This document shows positions 11,924 to 24,939 of a DNA stretch of 64,000 nucleotides, piece after piece. Each line of letters opens with the position of its first letter. Within the stretch, counting starts at the first letter, position 1. The stretch comes from Moniliella sp. 'wahieum'. Its lineage: Eukaryota > Basidiomycota > Moniliellomycetes > Moniliellales > Moniliellaceae. A model generated the notes under the pieces. It was not told where the DNA came from. It was given only the letters and a program-made list of their open reading frames with translations, and did not search any database. The DNA lies in the NCBI GenBank assembly GCA_003971905.1, contig RSEE01000010.1, positions 806,001 through 870,000 of the forward strand. Reading direction: 5' to 3'. Both the position numbers and the translations under genes were made by a program.

Positions 11924-11995
11924 CTTTAAGCTTTAAGCTTAAGTCCTTAACCCTTAGGCCTTAGGCCTTACGGCCGGGCCTTAGGCCGTAACGTC
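11924..11995. repeat. short heptad repeats, TTTAAGC and TTAGGCC types
   Basis: Two copies of a TTTAAGC-like unit are followed by copies of TTAGGCC and decayed versions of it. Each unit is a six-base palindrome (AAGCTT or AGGCCT) plus one base, period seven. Confidence 0.65.
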
Positions 11996-12288
11996 CGGAA
12001 CTTCTGAATCGATCGGAATACGTTCAGCTATACGTTGACATGGTGACAGCATCTCAACGCACAGGCCTCCGACCTCCGGGACTCAGGTACTGACTCAGGT
12101 ACTCAGGCCTGAGCGCGCCCTGAGCCTCAGTCCAGACTCCGGCCTCAAGTTGACCTCAGGTACTCAGAACTCAGTGCACGCAGTACAGACCATTAATCTA
12201 ATCGGTCGCATGTTAGCGGCTTCGCGTTAAGGCTTAGCGCTTAGCACTTATAAACTTAACCCCCTAATAGGTACTTCGCCAAGGCTCG

Positions 12289-12355
12289 TCACGCGTCACG
12301 CGTCACGCGTCCGCGTCACGTGTCACATGTCACATGTCACTAGTCACTAGTCACT
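12289..12355. repeat. heptad array TCAC+NNN with palindromic hexamers
   Basis: Nearly uninterrupted seven-base units: TCACGCG three times, then TCACGTG, TCACATG twice and TCACTAG twice. Read with a shifted start, each unit is C plus a hexamer palindrome (ACGCGT, ACATGT, ACTAGT). The centre changes in blocks while the frame of seven is kept, apart from one six-base unit. Confidence 0.85.
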
Positions 12356-13173
12356 GCGACCCTGCTCACCGGTCGCATGGCCACAGACCGCGGGTCACGT
12401 GGTCACTAGGATCACTGGTCATCGATCACCTCATCAATCAACCGGTCATCGATCGGTCATCGAACATCATGCATCACCGGTCAGCGTCAGGGCCAGCGTT
12501 TGGCCTGCGAGCGCGTTTCCTCGAGGATCGAGGATCGATGATCGATGGTGGAAGGCGATGACCGGTGACCGGTACCTGGCTCTCAAACACAGTATGGCTT
12601 GGCAAAAAATGTTGTATGGTGGACCGCAGGCGGTGGCACAGAGGTTCACCTAGCTTACTTCTGGCAGCAGGTCTTTTGGTATCCACAGCTATGGTGTGTT
12701 CTGGAATCGGGAGGGTGGAGAGGCGCATTGCGCTCATTCATATGTCTGGGTCATTTACTTGGTTGTCCCGGATCTGCCCCCTGAGGTCTTAAGAATAACA
12801 ATAAGCTTTCAGTAATCGATAATCATTAATCATTACTCTTCTCTGGGCCGTTTTCGATGGAGCAAGGCAAGTATAGATCTCCCCTCTTAACGTGGATTTT
12901 CGAGTTTGGGGGGTCAAGTCATCAAAGCCTATGAACGCGTCGGTTCTGGAATTCCCCCAAGGCGCTATTTTCCACGCACGTTGAAGCAGATCGTGTATTG
13001 GCAATCAGATCACAGGCAAAAGAGATAAACGATGGTTATATACGCGATGTTCCTGGGGCAGGTAGGTGGGAATAGGCAATTATTGCACAGGGCGACAACA
13101 TCGCATGCAGTCAAGTGTGGAGCGGCGGTGCCTTGCGCACTTGAGCGCTGAGCATAGGAGGGAAACAGGTTGA

Positions 13174-15018
13174 TCACAGTTGGGGGCGGAGGGCTTGGGT
13201 GTGCTGTTGCAGCTCGGCTGGGTCGGCCGAGTCGTCAACCCAGAAGTTCCGCGCATTGTCAAGTTCCTCTCCGTCAATCCCGACGGACATGACGGCTGGG
13301 TGCTTGCTAGGCCGTCCATGGGGCAAGAGCGGGCGCCGATCCAACCGATCTTGAAGTTGGGCCAGCGTTGGCATCCGCCCGATCCGCATCAACTCGGCCG
13401 CCTTCATCACTACCGGGTCCCGACCCATACTGGCCACCGCAACAATCCGGCCTTGACGGTGGTAGTAGGCGACAAAGCGCAAGTCCTGCACCTGGCCATC
13501 CAGCAAATGCCATCAAAGCCCGGGCCCGTGCCGTCCGACGCGTACCGCAGCGCCGCGCCGAGCGCCGACCAGAAGATGGGAATGCGGTCAAACTTGGCCG
13601 TCGAGGGCAGCTTGCCTGCGATCCACTCGCCGACAAACCGGCCGTGGTTCGAAGCAACATTGTAGTGCTCTGTGCGGCCCAGTTTGGCGCCGTCGCGCGT
13701 GGGCGCCGTCGCAATGTCTCCAATGGCAAAAATTCGGTCCGTGTCAAGACCTTGCACTCGCATCGCTGCATCCACCACGACACTTCCGTCGCGTTGAAGC
13801 TCGGGGAATCCCGGGGTGGCACGGAGGTACTCGGTCGCAGGCACCACCCCCACCCCCACCACCACTTGCGCCGGCAGACGCACTTCGGCGCCTTGCTTAT
13901 CCTTGATGATGACGGCGCTTACGGTGCCCTTGTCATCGCCCTCAAAGCGCACCACACCCGCTTGCATGTAAAACTGAATCAGCGTCGTCTCCTCCAGGAC
14001 GGAACGGATGCCACCACCGACTTGGGGACCCAACACGCGCTCAAACGGCTCCGTCTCCATCCCCACCACCGACACTGACTTGGCGCGCTTTTGGGACGCA
14101 AGTGCCACCGCCGCCTCGCACCCAATGAACGACGATCCAATCACGACCACGTCCCGGTCCCCCTCATCGCCCAGTGCTTTGGTCAGCATGCTCACGTCCG
14201 AGATGCCGCGCATGGTGAGAATGTTGCCCAGCTGGCCCTCGCCCAGCTTGGCTCCAGGCAAGGGCAGCCGCCTCGGCGTACCGCCCGAGGCAAGGACCAG
14301 ATGATGGTAGGGCACCGTAGCCCCGATTCCAGCACCACTTGGTTCTGCTGTAGGTCGAGGCGCACGACCCGCGACTCGATGAGCAGTTTGACCTTGAGCA
14401 CACGCTCAAAATGGGCAGGAGAGCGCCACGTGACTGGGCCGCGCTGCCCACCAACGCTTTGCTCAGCCGTGGCCGATCCACAGGGGGGTTGGCCTCGGCG
14501 GTGATGATGGTGATGCTGCCTGTGTAACCGGCGGCGCGAGCCGCCTCAGCGACATTCAACGCGCCCGGTCCGCCGCCCACGACGACAATCCCGGGCGAAG
14601 GGGGGGCGTGGCGGCGGCAATGGCGGAACCTGGGGCGGCGGCCGGAGCGGGACCCTCAGCTTTGCCCCGCAGCAGCTCCGGATCAGCTTGGACGAACACT
14701 TGGTCGCCCTCAATGGTAAGCGGAAGCGATTGGAGCGGGTTGAGCGCCGGCGCATCTTCTATGTCGCCCGTTTGTACGCGGAAGCACGCGCCGTGCCAGG
14801 GACAGGTCAGTCGGCCGCTCTTGGTCAGCACGCCGCCAGTCAAGGGAGCGCCATAGTGCGTGCACTTGGCCGATGTCGTACAGCTTGCCGCCGGCCGGGT
14901 TGGAGATGAGCACCTGCACCGCATCCTTCTCCCCAGGCAGCTCGGCAAACGGCACGGCGACGGCATGGCCAAGCGGAATGTCGCTCACGCGGGCAACACA
15001 GCGCGTCTCGACGGGCAT
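13174..15018 (-). CDS. Rieske [2Fe-2S] and FAD/NAD(P) oxidoreductase (AIFM3-like), frame broken
   Basis: A two-part redox protein. The N-terminal third, from ATG 15018, is a Rieske domain with the ligand pairs CTHYGAPL and CPWHGACF. After a Pro/Ala-rich linker comes a pyridine nucleotide-disulfide oxidoreductase: FAD site VGGGPGALNVAEAARAAG, RPRLSKAL, LVLASGGTPRRLPLPG, NAD site VVVIGSSFIGCEAAVALAS, and FAIGDIA at the second FAD motif. The C-terminal domain reads VQDLRFVAYYHRQGRIVAVAS and ends in TQALRPQL. This order is that of AIFM3-like and ferredoxin-reductase-type proteins; the electron acceptor is unknown and no presequence is obvious. Indels occur around 14580, 14300-14400 and 13500. No intron is needed. 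Confidence 0.86.
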
Positions 15019-16120
15019 GGTGGGTGCGCGGAGACAAGGAGGAGGTGGGGGTGGGGGACGATGGGGTGGCGATGGATGAGGGCTGTGGGGAAGACGCAGC
15101 TGGGCCGTGATAAAAGCAACGCAGGTCGCCAATCCGATCATCCGAAGCGCCGGGCCAGCGGGGATTGCCCCAGTCCTGAGGCCCAGGACTCAACTGAGTT
15201 TGAAAACGGATTATGGATTTCCGGACGGCAAGCGCGTTGCAACCCGGCGGCCCCGGCGCTGGTCGAGTAACGATTGGACATTGATATTGGGCGCTCGGCT
15301 GCCACCGGCTAGGACGCCTCCATTATCAGTACGCAGTACCCTCGGCAGAAAGGCCGCGGCAGCGCGCCTGCCAGCCATTGGCCAGGCCAACTCCGCTGAA
15401 CATTTCACACCGTCTGCTCAGTACTACGCCGTACTCGGCGGTCGATTAATAATCGATGGATGGCGGATGATCAATCGCTCGCCTCCACTGCTCCACTGCC
15501 CCTCCGGCTGAGGCCGCACCGGCCTCACCGCTCACCGCCTCGCCCGCACACGCCGGGCCCAAGGCGGCTCTCGACAATCGCAGGCAGAGAAGGAACTGGG
15601 TACTGGCTGCCCTCCAATAGCGCGCACCAGCACATGTACCGCATACCTCCTACAGCCAGCAGCCGTCTGTCTCTACCCTCAGTACTCCGTACTTACTTGT
15701 CGGCTTTGCGAACTGGGCGCACGTCAAAAAAACACCAAACGCCCTTCTCCGCCGGTAGGGCGTCGCTAACTGAGCCGACGTGGCGCGTGATGCGTGACGC
15801 CTGCCTTGTCGCGCTTTCCGCGCTTGTCATTTTCTCTCAGAAGGACATGTCATCGCACCATGCGTGCGGCTGGCAAATCTCCGAATCGCAGGCGCCCTGG
15901 CGCCGCACAAGCCAGCTGAGCCGGTACGTAAAAAGGATGAAATGCAAACACATGAAAACAACAGGGGGCAAAGTAAACCCAATGGACGCGCAGCGTGGCC
16001 GCGAGGAGGGGGAGGGAAGCAGGTAGTCGATAGAGAGGGAATGGGAATGGGAAATGGGAGGGGGAGGGAGAAAGGGTTCAAGTTCAACGTTACAACGTTC
16101 CAATGGTCCAACCATTCAAG
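15019..16120. other. intergenic, promoter side of the Rieske oxidoreductase
   Basis: About 1.1 kb between two minus-strand genes. It holds a G-rich stretch before the oxidoreductase start and copies of AACGTT-containing short units near 16078-16115. No coding sequence is supported. Confidence 0.5.
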
Positions 16121-19100
16121 TCAAGCAGGTTGGTACCCATCTTCCAACCGAGCTTGGCGTCGATCCAACTTACGTTGTTTCCGTTTCTTGTGCGACACGA
16201 CCGAGTGGGCCGTCTCGGCAACGCGGAAGGCGCGTCGCGCCTTGGTCTCCTCTTCCACCACCACGCGCCGTAGCAGCGTTGCCAGCGGCACGCCCCGCGT
16301 CCGACTCACCGACTCGGTGCGCAGGGCCGGCGCAGCTTCCCACTCGCCATCTCGCTCGCGCTCACGGTCGCGCTGCTCCGACAGACGGGGGAGGAAGAGC
16401 GAGCTACCGATCGCACTGGAGGAGGAGGAGAGCGGGTTGGGAGAGGCCTTGGGCAAAGGCCCTTCCCAGCGCAGGTCCAGCTGCCCTTGGCCCGGCGGAC
16501 CGTACCACGACGAGACAAAGGCCGGTCCGAGCCAGTCGAGGGTATGCGCCAGGTCGAGCCGCTGGGCCGGGTTGGACGGTAGCCACAGGTACCGGTCCAA
16601 GCGCGAACTGTGGGCCGGGGTCGAGTAGCGCGCCAAGTCGTCCGGACGGTCGTCCCAGATGATGGGCGGGTGGGGCCGGGCGAGGGATTTGGGTTGGGCA
16701 GAGGCAGGCGGCGAGATGACCAGTTTGGGAAGCATAAACGACGGTCGATGCTTCGGGTCAGTACGTCCTTCCTCCCCGGTTGGCGTCAAGGGGGAGATGG
16801 TGACCGGAACCAAGGTGGCTTCGGAAGGCGGTTGCTAATGGCAGACGCATGCGTCGACACGGACCAAGGTGGTGTGGCATGTGGCTTGACATCCCACTTT
16901 TCTTCGTCCCACGGATCGGCCTCCCACTCGCGTCCCCCTTCTTGTACGGGGAGAGGGAGCGGCTGGGGGCCGGTTGCGGAAAGTAGAAGATTGGTGGTAT
17001 CCTGTTCGCTCCCACGGATCGGGGGGCAGCTGCCCGCGTGCCTTCCGGCCACGAATGCCGAGACGCACATCGGATTCAGAAGCGGGATCCCACTCCATAT
17101 CGTCCGAGCCTTCCTCCTCATCGTATATCCTCCGTTCATGAAGAGAACGGGCACCCATGGCTGACGCAAATCGGTCGAGCTATGAAACTGCGGGCGCGGC
17201 TCGTCACGGTTCGTCTCGGCTGCTTTGGACTTGAAAAAGACGTGCCTGGCAGCCCAAGTGGCCACCACCGAACGAATCACCGCCGGCGCCTTGGTATCCA
17301 GCTGGATCTGACGCTCCTCCAACAAGTCCCGTCGAGGCGTCGAGTACAATAGAGAGACCCATCCAGGCGAATCAATGCCGTTGGCACAAAACAGGTCAAG
17401 CCACCGATGGAAACGAGCCCAGCGCGAAGGCTCCCTTGGCACCACTGGGATGCGCTGGGGGAACCGGCCGGCGGCCCGTGCGTCTTCAACTCCTTCTCGG
17501 GGGAGGAGGTCCTCGACGTTCATTTGAGGATGATACGCCTCCCTGAGTTGGACCCAGGAGGGAAGCGTGTCGATACCGCAGATGGCATTCGCTTCGTCGT
17601 CGTCCAAAGAACGGCATTGAGAGACCCATAGACGCGTTCCGACCAGCTTAATCACTGCTGTACAGGGGATCAGACCGATGGTGAAAATAAGATACACGGC
17701 ACGCTCCTTGGTCACGGCAAAAAAGATGGCCAGGACAACCTGAGCCACGATCAATCCGTCCAACGAAAAACGTAGCATGCGCTTCAGGTAGATCTGCCCT
17801 TGGTTTTCGTGGAAACGACTAAGGTAAACATAGGCCAGGTCTTTCTTGAATACGACTCTGTAGTTTTTTTAAAAAAAAGGCAAGGTCAGTACGTCCCCAC
17901 GAGGAAAAAAGTCAAAAAGGCACACGTACAAAGCGCACCAAAGGTATACCATGGCAAAGGGGATGACGAGTGGATTGAAGATGGCAAAAATGAATACGAT
18001 GGTCATGACGGTCAAATGGAGTGGGAGCCAAATCGCATGACCAAATTTGCGCGGCAGTACCTTTTCCGTGCGTTCGCGTGGCGAACGCGCGCCCACCGCT
18101 TGGGCCGCTTGCCACAGTCCAATCACAGCTTGGATCAATCGGCACCCGTTTGGGTGGCAATGTGAGCATCAGATAGGAGCAGAAAAAGGGTGCGGCGGAC
18201 GGAAAGGCAAATGCGATCGAGGTCAAGACGGATCCTTGGTGGCTACTGTCCACACGAACCAGAATCGTCTGCAGCGTGGTGGCCCCCACGGAAAACAGGA
18301 TGACGGTGTTACAGACAACAAACTTCCAGTAGCGACACAGACACTGGTCGTAAAGCTCGGTGCGAGTAAAGAACCGATGAGCCCGCAGGTGGATCTGGAA
18401 GATGAATTCGGGCACGAGCAACATCACCCCGATACGATCAGGGTAGGCAGAGTACCCGAGACAAAACGCAGCCAGGCCCTGTGGTCGGAAAATGCCGAAT
18501 CGTGATTGTAGGTATGGGTGATACCGCCAATGTTGTTGAGCACCGAAGCAGCCGCCTGGGTAGGAATCATCCAAAAGACGGTGAACAGCCAGAAAAAGGT
18601 GCTTACCCCGAGACTGCGTACAATCTTCCAGCCAGGGTCGTGTGCATGAGCCGGTCCCAGATGATGTCCCTGCGCTCGGGGGCGAGGACAATGCGGGGAG
18701 CAACTTGGTCGCTGAGCTCACGCCAAACAAGCCTTGCTTGGCGCGGGTCACGGAAGGTGACAAACGCGACCGGTGGCGGCCCACTGATTGGCCGGGAGAG
18801 CACGCGCCGCGTCCACCAACGCATTGAGCAACTTGAACTTGGTCACGAGCAAGTCAATTGTTGGCACCACATCCCCCTTGTAGGTACCCGCCGTGAGCCT
18901 TGTGACGGGCTGGTACCGGTCCAACAGAGGCCGAGGCAGGGACAACAGTTCATGCCAAAAAGAGCACTTGGCGTCGGGTGCGAGGGATGACGTGACGAAC
19001 CGAGCGAGCCGCTGGGCAAGGACCATGTCGGGACTCGTGTTCTTCTCGGGTGGTACGGCAGAAAAGGCAATAGCCCGAACCGAACGGAGCACGTTCTGGG

Positions 19101-20221
19101 CGAGCTCCATGTGGGCCAACTCGAGCTTCGCAAGCGCCGCATCCCGTCGGCTCACGAGCCCATCTAATTCCGCCATCTTGCGCACAAACACGACCGACTG
19201 GACGGGGGAGGGAAGGATGGTCCTGCCCGTAGTGGTAGGGGAGTAGGTGGCCCACCCGGCTGGGCCAGCGGGCACGCCCAAATGCCGCTCGATGAACGCT
19301 GTTAGTGCCTGCTCCTCCCGCATGGGCCGCGGCAGGTTGGAAAACATAAGAGTGCGCTGCCGCCATCCCGCCATTTCAGGGTTCCTTTGAGCCTCAGCGA
19401 CGCTGTAGAAGGATGGGCGGGATCATCGCACGGCCAGACTGGCGCGCCAACTCGTCGCACAGCATGCTCTATTGTTGGTGCAGCAGCACGGGCGAGCGGG
19501 TCGTCGGGCGGCGCACGGCATGTGGGCCCTGGAGAGTACGGTGGCGCAGGCGGAGGATGAGATGGCGACGGGTTCGCACACGACGCCGCGGGCAGTCCAA
19601 TAGAGAGCACATACCCAGGAGAGAGTGATCCAGTACATAATCAGCAGGTGCACCCACAGCCAGCGGCGGCCCTGGTGGTTTTCAGTACGGACACAATCGG
19701 GCGCGGACAGGTTGGAGCACTTGGAGCGGTCGACGGGGGTGGTGACGAGGTAGGCGAGCGAGGCGCAGGCCATGTCGGTGCGGGAGTCGCAGTCGCTGAA
19801 GCGCATGTGGATGGCAAGGAGGGCGGGGAGGGTGGTGAGGAGCTGGAGGAACATCCACCACGTGGCGGCGCGCATGAAGCGCACTAAGTCAAGGCGTCGA
19901 TACCGACGTGGGTGGCATACCACCAGTCGCTGCGCATGATGGCGGGCCAGATCCAGAGGAGAGGCCAGCGCGGCAGGGGAGGGGACGGCGCAATAGCGTG
20001 GTACTCGCGTGGGGTGTAGAGGTGGGCGAGCTCCCAGCGGTCGGGTTGTCTGGCACGGTGGGTGGCTCGGACGAGAGGCGCCAGCGCGGGAGGCGGCGCA
20101 GATGGCGCGACGTCTCGTACCAGCCCACACAGACGATGGCGGCGGCGCCGAGGATGTAGGCATTGGTGGTGAGGCCGGTGAAGTCGGAGGTGTAGAATTT
20201 GCGGTTCTCCAGGTCGGCCAT
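16121..20221 (-). CDS. CSC1/OSCA-like (DUF221, RSN1) calcium-permeable stress-gated channel, frame broken
   Basis: A multi-pass membrane protein of the OSCA/TMEM63 family, which forms mechanosensitive or osmosensitive cation channels. ATG 20221 opens MADLENRKFYTSDFTGL and a first helix AYILGAAAIVCVGWYE. Next come LYTPREYHAIAPSPPLPRW, RAATWWMFLQLLTTLPALLA and WVHLLIMYWITLSWVC, then the cytosolic PHM7-type domain (RTLMFSNLPRPMREEQAL, PPPVAFVTFRDPRQARLVW). The core channel region follows (VFWMIPTQAAASVLNNI, PFFCSYLML, FNPLVIPFAMVYLWCAL), and a long charged tail ends near DGYQPA. An intron at 17858-17939 joins WCAL to VVFKKDLAYVYLSRF. Indels are frequent near 18600-20050. Family recognition rests on several blocks in the correct order. 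Confidence 0.88.
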
Positions 20222-23200
20222 GGCGCCCGCGGGGAGGGGGGGGCGGGGGCGGGGGCGGGGGCGGGGCGATGGCGATGGCGGTGACGAGGGGGGGGCAGAG
20301 GCGAGGGGACGGGTGGCGGTGGGGGGGTGGCCTGGCTGGCGCCGGTGCGTGTGCGTGTGGGGGTGCGCTTGAGGGCTGTGGAGGTTGACGCTGAAGGCAG
20401 CGGGAGGTGCGTGTGGCGATGGATGATGGATGATCGCAGTGAATGCTGGGGGCAGCTGAGGCGCCCTGCTGGCGAGGGTGCATGCCCGGGCGGGGCGGGC
20501 TGGCGGGGCGATCGGGCAGCCAGCAGCACCGCAGGCACAGCGCCCCCGTGCGTGTGCTGGCCAACACCAAATTCCCCGCCCCGCCCCGGCCGCCCCTGCC
20601 GCGGGCAGGGCAGCCGGGCGCACCCCGCTGCGCAGAGCACACAGGCGCTGCACGCCACCCGCGTGCTGCGTCATGCATCATGCGTCACACTCATGCATCT
20701 GCTCGCCTCGAGCTGCCCCCCAGTCGTCACTGACAAAACATCGCTGTCCCCGTTGTCCCTCTGCCTGCCGCCCGTTCAGCGGGGGCTCGGGAGGGCTAAT
20801 CGCGCACATCACACTTGTGAGGTGCCATCCTCGCGGCATGCTTCGGTGCAAACCGCATGCGGCCAGTGGCCTGCACCGCCGGGCACCACACCGGAGCACG
20901 CCGGCACACACGCCCTGTGCCCGCCAGCCGCGCTGGGCACAAGCCACCGCAGCAGGCTGGCTGGGTGCTCCAGCCAGAAGAGCAAGCTGCTTCTCCCTGC
21001 CCCACACACCACACCCACCCGCCCCGCCCCACACCCACCACGCATCACGGGTGGGAGTGTATGGGCCTGCCTCGCCTATCCAAAACGCGCCTTTTGCCCT
21101 TCTTCCCGCATCACCGAGAGCGCCATGCGTCTTCAACCGCTAGCGTTTCCCCCCGATCCTAATTACCTTTGTTGGCTTCTCGAATGTGTATTTGTCGAAT
21201 GTACCAATCTCTCCAGGGGTTATAGCCACATCGTCACACAATCATCATCTCCTCGCCGACGTCGAATTGTGGCTCAGCTACTGTATGAAGTGTCCTCGCC
21301 GCTTCTGAACTCAGTATCGCATTCACACCACCCACAACGAAACCCACTTTGGCCCCTTCCACACAATTGGACAACCCCTGCAGTACCGGTTACCGTGGCA
21401 TCATCATTCGTCTGACTATGGGCGGTACGTGCCCTATATGCCACACGTATCCACCCGAAAATGCGCAGGGCTGAGACGGGAATTCAGGTCACTCTCCCAA
21501 ACACCATCTCCGACCCCGCCAACGCGGCCAACTGGCTCCCTAGGGAACTACGGTACCGCCTTTGGCTCCTGTGATTGTCAGCTCCACAACGCTCCTGCGC
21601 TTCCCCCCCCATCTTGTTCCTCCCTCCTACCTTCTATTTGGGTACGCTTCTCGACTTCGTCGTCGTGAAAGATCATAATGGGGCAGTGAGGACCAGGAAA
21701 TGTTACCCGCTCCTGCTCGTGGGCGGGGGAGCTGATGGGTACCGGTAGGGCGAAGGGCAACAACCCACATGAGGGAGGGGGCGAGAGGGGAGGATACTAG
21801 AGGTGCGGTGCAAAGAAGTTTGCTCTCATTTTTGCGCGCGCCTCGGAACGTGTGCCGCATGGCCATCTGTCTAGTGGATTGGGGTCGTCACCTCCGCTCG
21901 GTTGGGGCGAGGGGGGGGGGAGGCGTCTCTCCCATCTTGCTTGGTCAATTTGAGAAACCCACATAATACAGTGGGCCCATAATGCCATTTGGGCGGGTTG
22001 CACATATATACCGGTCGCTTCCAAATGGGACAGGGCGCTAATATTTGTGGACCAAAGGGCAGCTCTGCCTCTTCTTCCATCTTTTCCCAGATGATGAACA
22101 GGGCGAGATACCTAGCATCGGTAAGTATTGCGGTATAATCGGCCACCACTTCTTCTTACTAGTCGTACTCTCACTTATGTGATGCTTTCTCTCAAAAAGT
22201 AACACACACACATCTCCTCTCGCTCCATCCAGCTCGTACAGCGACCAAAGGGAACAAGTTCCATTTAAACATTGTAAGGTGCGCTCATGGTGCATAGTTG
22301 TTTTGAAGCAGACAAATCAACCCAGGCGAGGGAAAACACAAGGGGTGCTTGAGGATCTACGTTGGCTCGCCCGCCCCCCTTCGTCCGTTATATACACTCT
22401 GTAAATATACACCTGTTTACTCTTCAACAAAACAAGACGTGTCTGCACACTAAGGCTCCCTCTCTGCGCAAAGGACTACGTTGGCGTCTCAGCGCGTGCT
22501 CACCAAAGCGCATGCCTCACCTCAATCCACATTTAAGGAAAATTGGTAACCTCTTTTTCACTTTCGTCCCTTGTTGGACGTACCTCTGTTGCTCACCTCA
22601 TGATGCGCTGGGATCGACTCTGTTCCTGCAATGGGCCCTTCCTTCCTTCGTCCCTTATCTCGGGGTATCGGGCATGCCAACCAGGACTATTCGCTGGATG
22701 GGTTGCATGACGCCTCCCCTCCATTGCAGAGGACATCGGGGTGCAAGACAAAGGGAGGACTCTTCTCACTTATTGCATCCCTAATGCCTTTCCCTCGGTC
22801 ATCGGGGGTGCCGGGAAGATTGAAGGGAGATCGATGCGGTTCTGCTGACATCGTCTCAGCCAGTGCTCGCCCGTAACAGAAAGGTATAGGTATGCGAATC
22901 TGAAGCCTTCGTCGGCATCGTTCTCAACCTTCCATTCTACTCCGAGAACTGACGGATGGTGTGGTTCGCACTTTTCTTATCTTCGTCAACAGACCACTTC
23001 TCCCTATACGACACTGAGAAAAGCTTCGCACACAGCCTCTCGAAGCTGAGACAAGGTGCCCACTGTTGGTTGGACATTTTTCGCTTCGGCCCCCGACTCC
23101 AAAATAAGTCTTGCATAATAACTTGGATCAGCACGAGCGTTTCGAATATACACACGCTCGTGTTAGTGTTACATTTGCAGAATAGCTTCGCAAACACTGC

Positions 23201-24773
23201 CACGTGTTGGGTTGGAGCCACTCTTTTTTCGCGGGCCGCGGGGCTTCTCACCGCAGCAACTGTGTGCCTGAGACGCCGCTGTCCTATGTACGTCCGCCAG
23301 GCCCGCGTGTGGGGTACCAAAACGGTCAACGGGTCATGGTGACCGGTGAAAGCCTAAAAAGATCATCAAGATCATCGATCGACGAAGGCCCCACATCAAA
23401 AAGAGATGAAGAATCGATTGACGCGAGCTGGCGAGGCCTGCCCATCGGGAAAATGCGTTGAGTACGTTGCATACTACTGAGTAGTAGGGTGAATCAGGGC
23501 ATGCTGAGTAACTGAGTACTGATTAATGATTGTCGATTGGTGGCCATAGTGGCCGGTGAGTCGCGAGCTGAGCCTCAGCGATGACGATGATCGATGACCA
23601 GCGATCGGTGACCAGGGGTATGATCGGTGAAGAGAGGTCTGAGGTCCCTGAGGTCCCTGAGGCGCTCAGGCCTCAGGCTTGAGGCCTGCGAGGCATGTGA
23701 GGCTCAGGCGCTCGGGCTCAGCGCTGAGGAGTTGCACACGAAGAGCATGATGCATGATGAGATCGAGAGACGAGGACGCCTGCCAAGCGCCCCCCTAGCT
23801 CAACCATAAGTCGAAAACTCTGAGGCCTGAAGATTGGCAGCCTAAGGCCTAAGGCCTAACCTGTGGTCTCATTAACAGACCCCACCAGATCTAAGCCCGG
23901 CCGATACCATTGCATAACAATTGTGTGTGATGCCGAAAGCATGAGGATGCACATGCGGAACGAAGCTTACTGGCCTTACGTTGTGGGCCTTTGGGACCTT
24001 AGGCCTAACATTGGGCCTAGGCCAAGGATGCAGATGTGGGACGCAGGAAAACGGCCCTGGAAAGAGCCTGTGTGACATGTGACATGCGACATGTGACATG
24101 TGTACGACGGAGACAGATCGCCAGGGACCCGTTGCTGGGAGTGTATGGGACACAATCGATCCTTTGGGCTGACGCGCGCTGACGCGCCAATGCTTCCGAG
24201 TCGAGCAGACTGCGCTGCTGTGACACAGCGGATGTGGGGAAGGTGCAGACTTACACTGGCCCCACGCCTCATCTGGTGGTCAACACACACTTCCCCCCGC
24301 GGTGGTATGTGGCCTCATACAGGTCCTGGGGAGGGCAGTGTGCAAGTTTGGCCGCTCATTGTAAGGCATCGATGCTTCAATATTAATAACGCGGCGCGGT
24401 AACGTTTAACGTGTATCGGCTACCGTTTTAGACGTCGACAGTTGCTAGTTGCCGCCAAATGATGTGGTGCACCACATTCGTTAACCACCCATGCGGAAAC
24501 AGAACGTCCACGTTGGAGGCATATGGCTGTCCCATAACGTTCTTATTGCCGTGTGTGGCATCTTCTCACAAATCACACAACGTTGCCAAGCCAGCACTGT
24601 GGCCAGGTTAGAGGCATGCCAGCCACGCCGCCACTGGGCCTCGGCTGGGGGACACGGAGGAGCGCGACCTTGATGACAGAAACTGTTATCGAGACGACGA
24701 ACGTAACACCTTCACAGTCCTGTAACACCCAAAGAAGGAAACCGAACGGTGACTCGTACAGCCAACGAGGTCG
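20222..24773. other. 4.5-kb gene-poor region
   Basis: Divergent upstream space between the CSC1-like gene and the lipase. The first kilobase is very GC-rich and gives long open frames by composition only. The rest is ordinary composition up to about 23460. From there to 24110 CTCAGG/CCTGAGG-like and ATCGAT-like short repeats and a GACATGT array appear. No RNA gene or protein domain was recognised. Confidence 0.5.
24074..24101. repeat. four GACATGT heptads
   Basis: Four direct units of seven bases (third one GACATGC variant at 24081-24087): again one base plus the palindrome ACATGT. Confidence 0.8.
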
Positions 24774-24780
24774 TATATAA
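24774..24780 (+). promoter_or_regulatory. TATA box of the lipase gene
   Basis: TATATAA, 160 bases upstream of the lipase ATG, followed by a C/T-rich leader. Confidence 0.6.
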
Positions 24781-24939
24781 ATCTCACTCAGTTCTGGTGC
24801 TCGTCGTTTCTCCTTTCCCCTCCACCACCCATCTTTCCATCTTCCCTCCCCCCCCCCTTCACCACTCTCTTTCCCCTACTCGGGCACACCTCCGTCGACG
24901 GATCACACTTTCTTTTACCATACGTTCTCTCTGCCGCCC

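Larger units (their letters stand above)
9879..13173. other. long repeat-rich intergenic region
   Basis: About 3.3 kb with no supported gene. The left end is the promoter of the transporter. From about 10310 onward the sequence is dominated by short palindromic units: ATGCAT clusters (10315-10330), AGGCCT and AAGCTT runs (11924-11995), CTCAGG/CCTGAGG stretches (11390-12180) and a heptad array (12289-12355). A long open frame from 10577 to 11293 shows no domain and is not called. Confidence 0.6.

Noticed and set aside
20327-21415. Long plus-strand open frame (362 codons) upstream of the CSC1-like gene
   Set aside because: GC-rich sequence opens frames by composition; the product is Arg/Pro/Ala-rich without structure, and the region is the other gene's promoter.
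22362-23461. Overlapping medium open frames
   Set aside because: No domain, no consistent codon pattern and no splice structure joining them.
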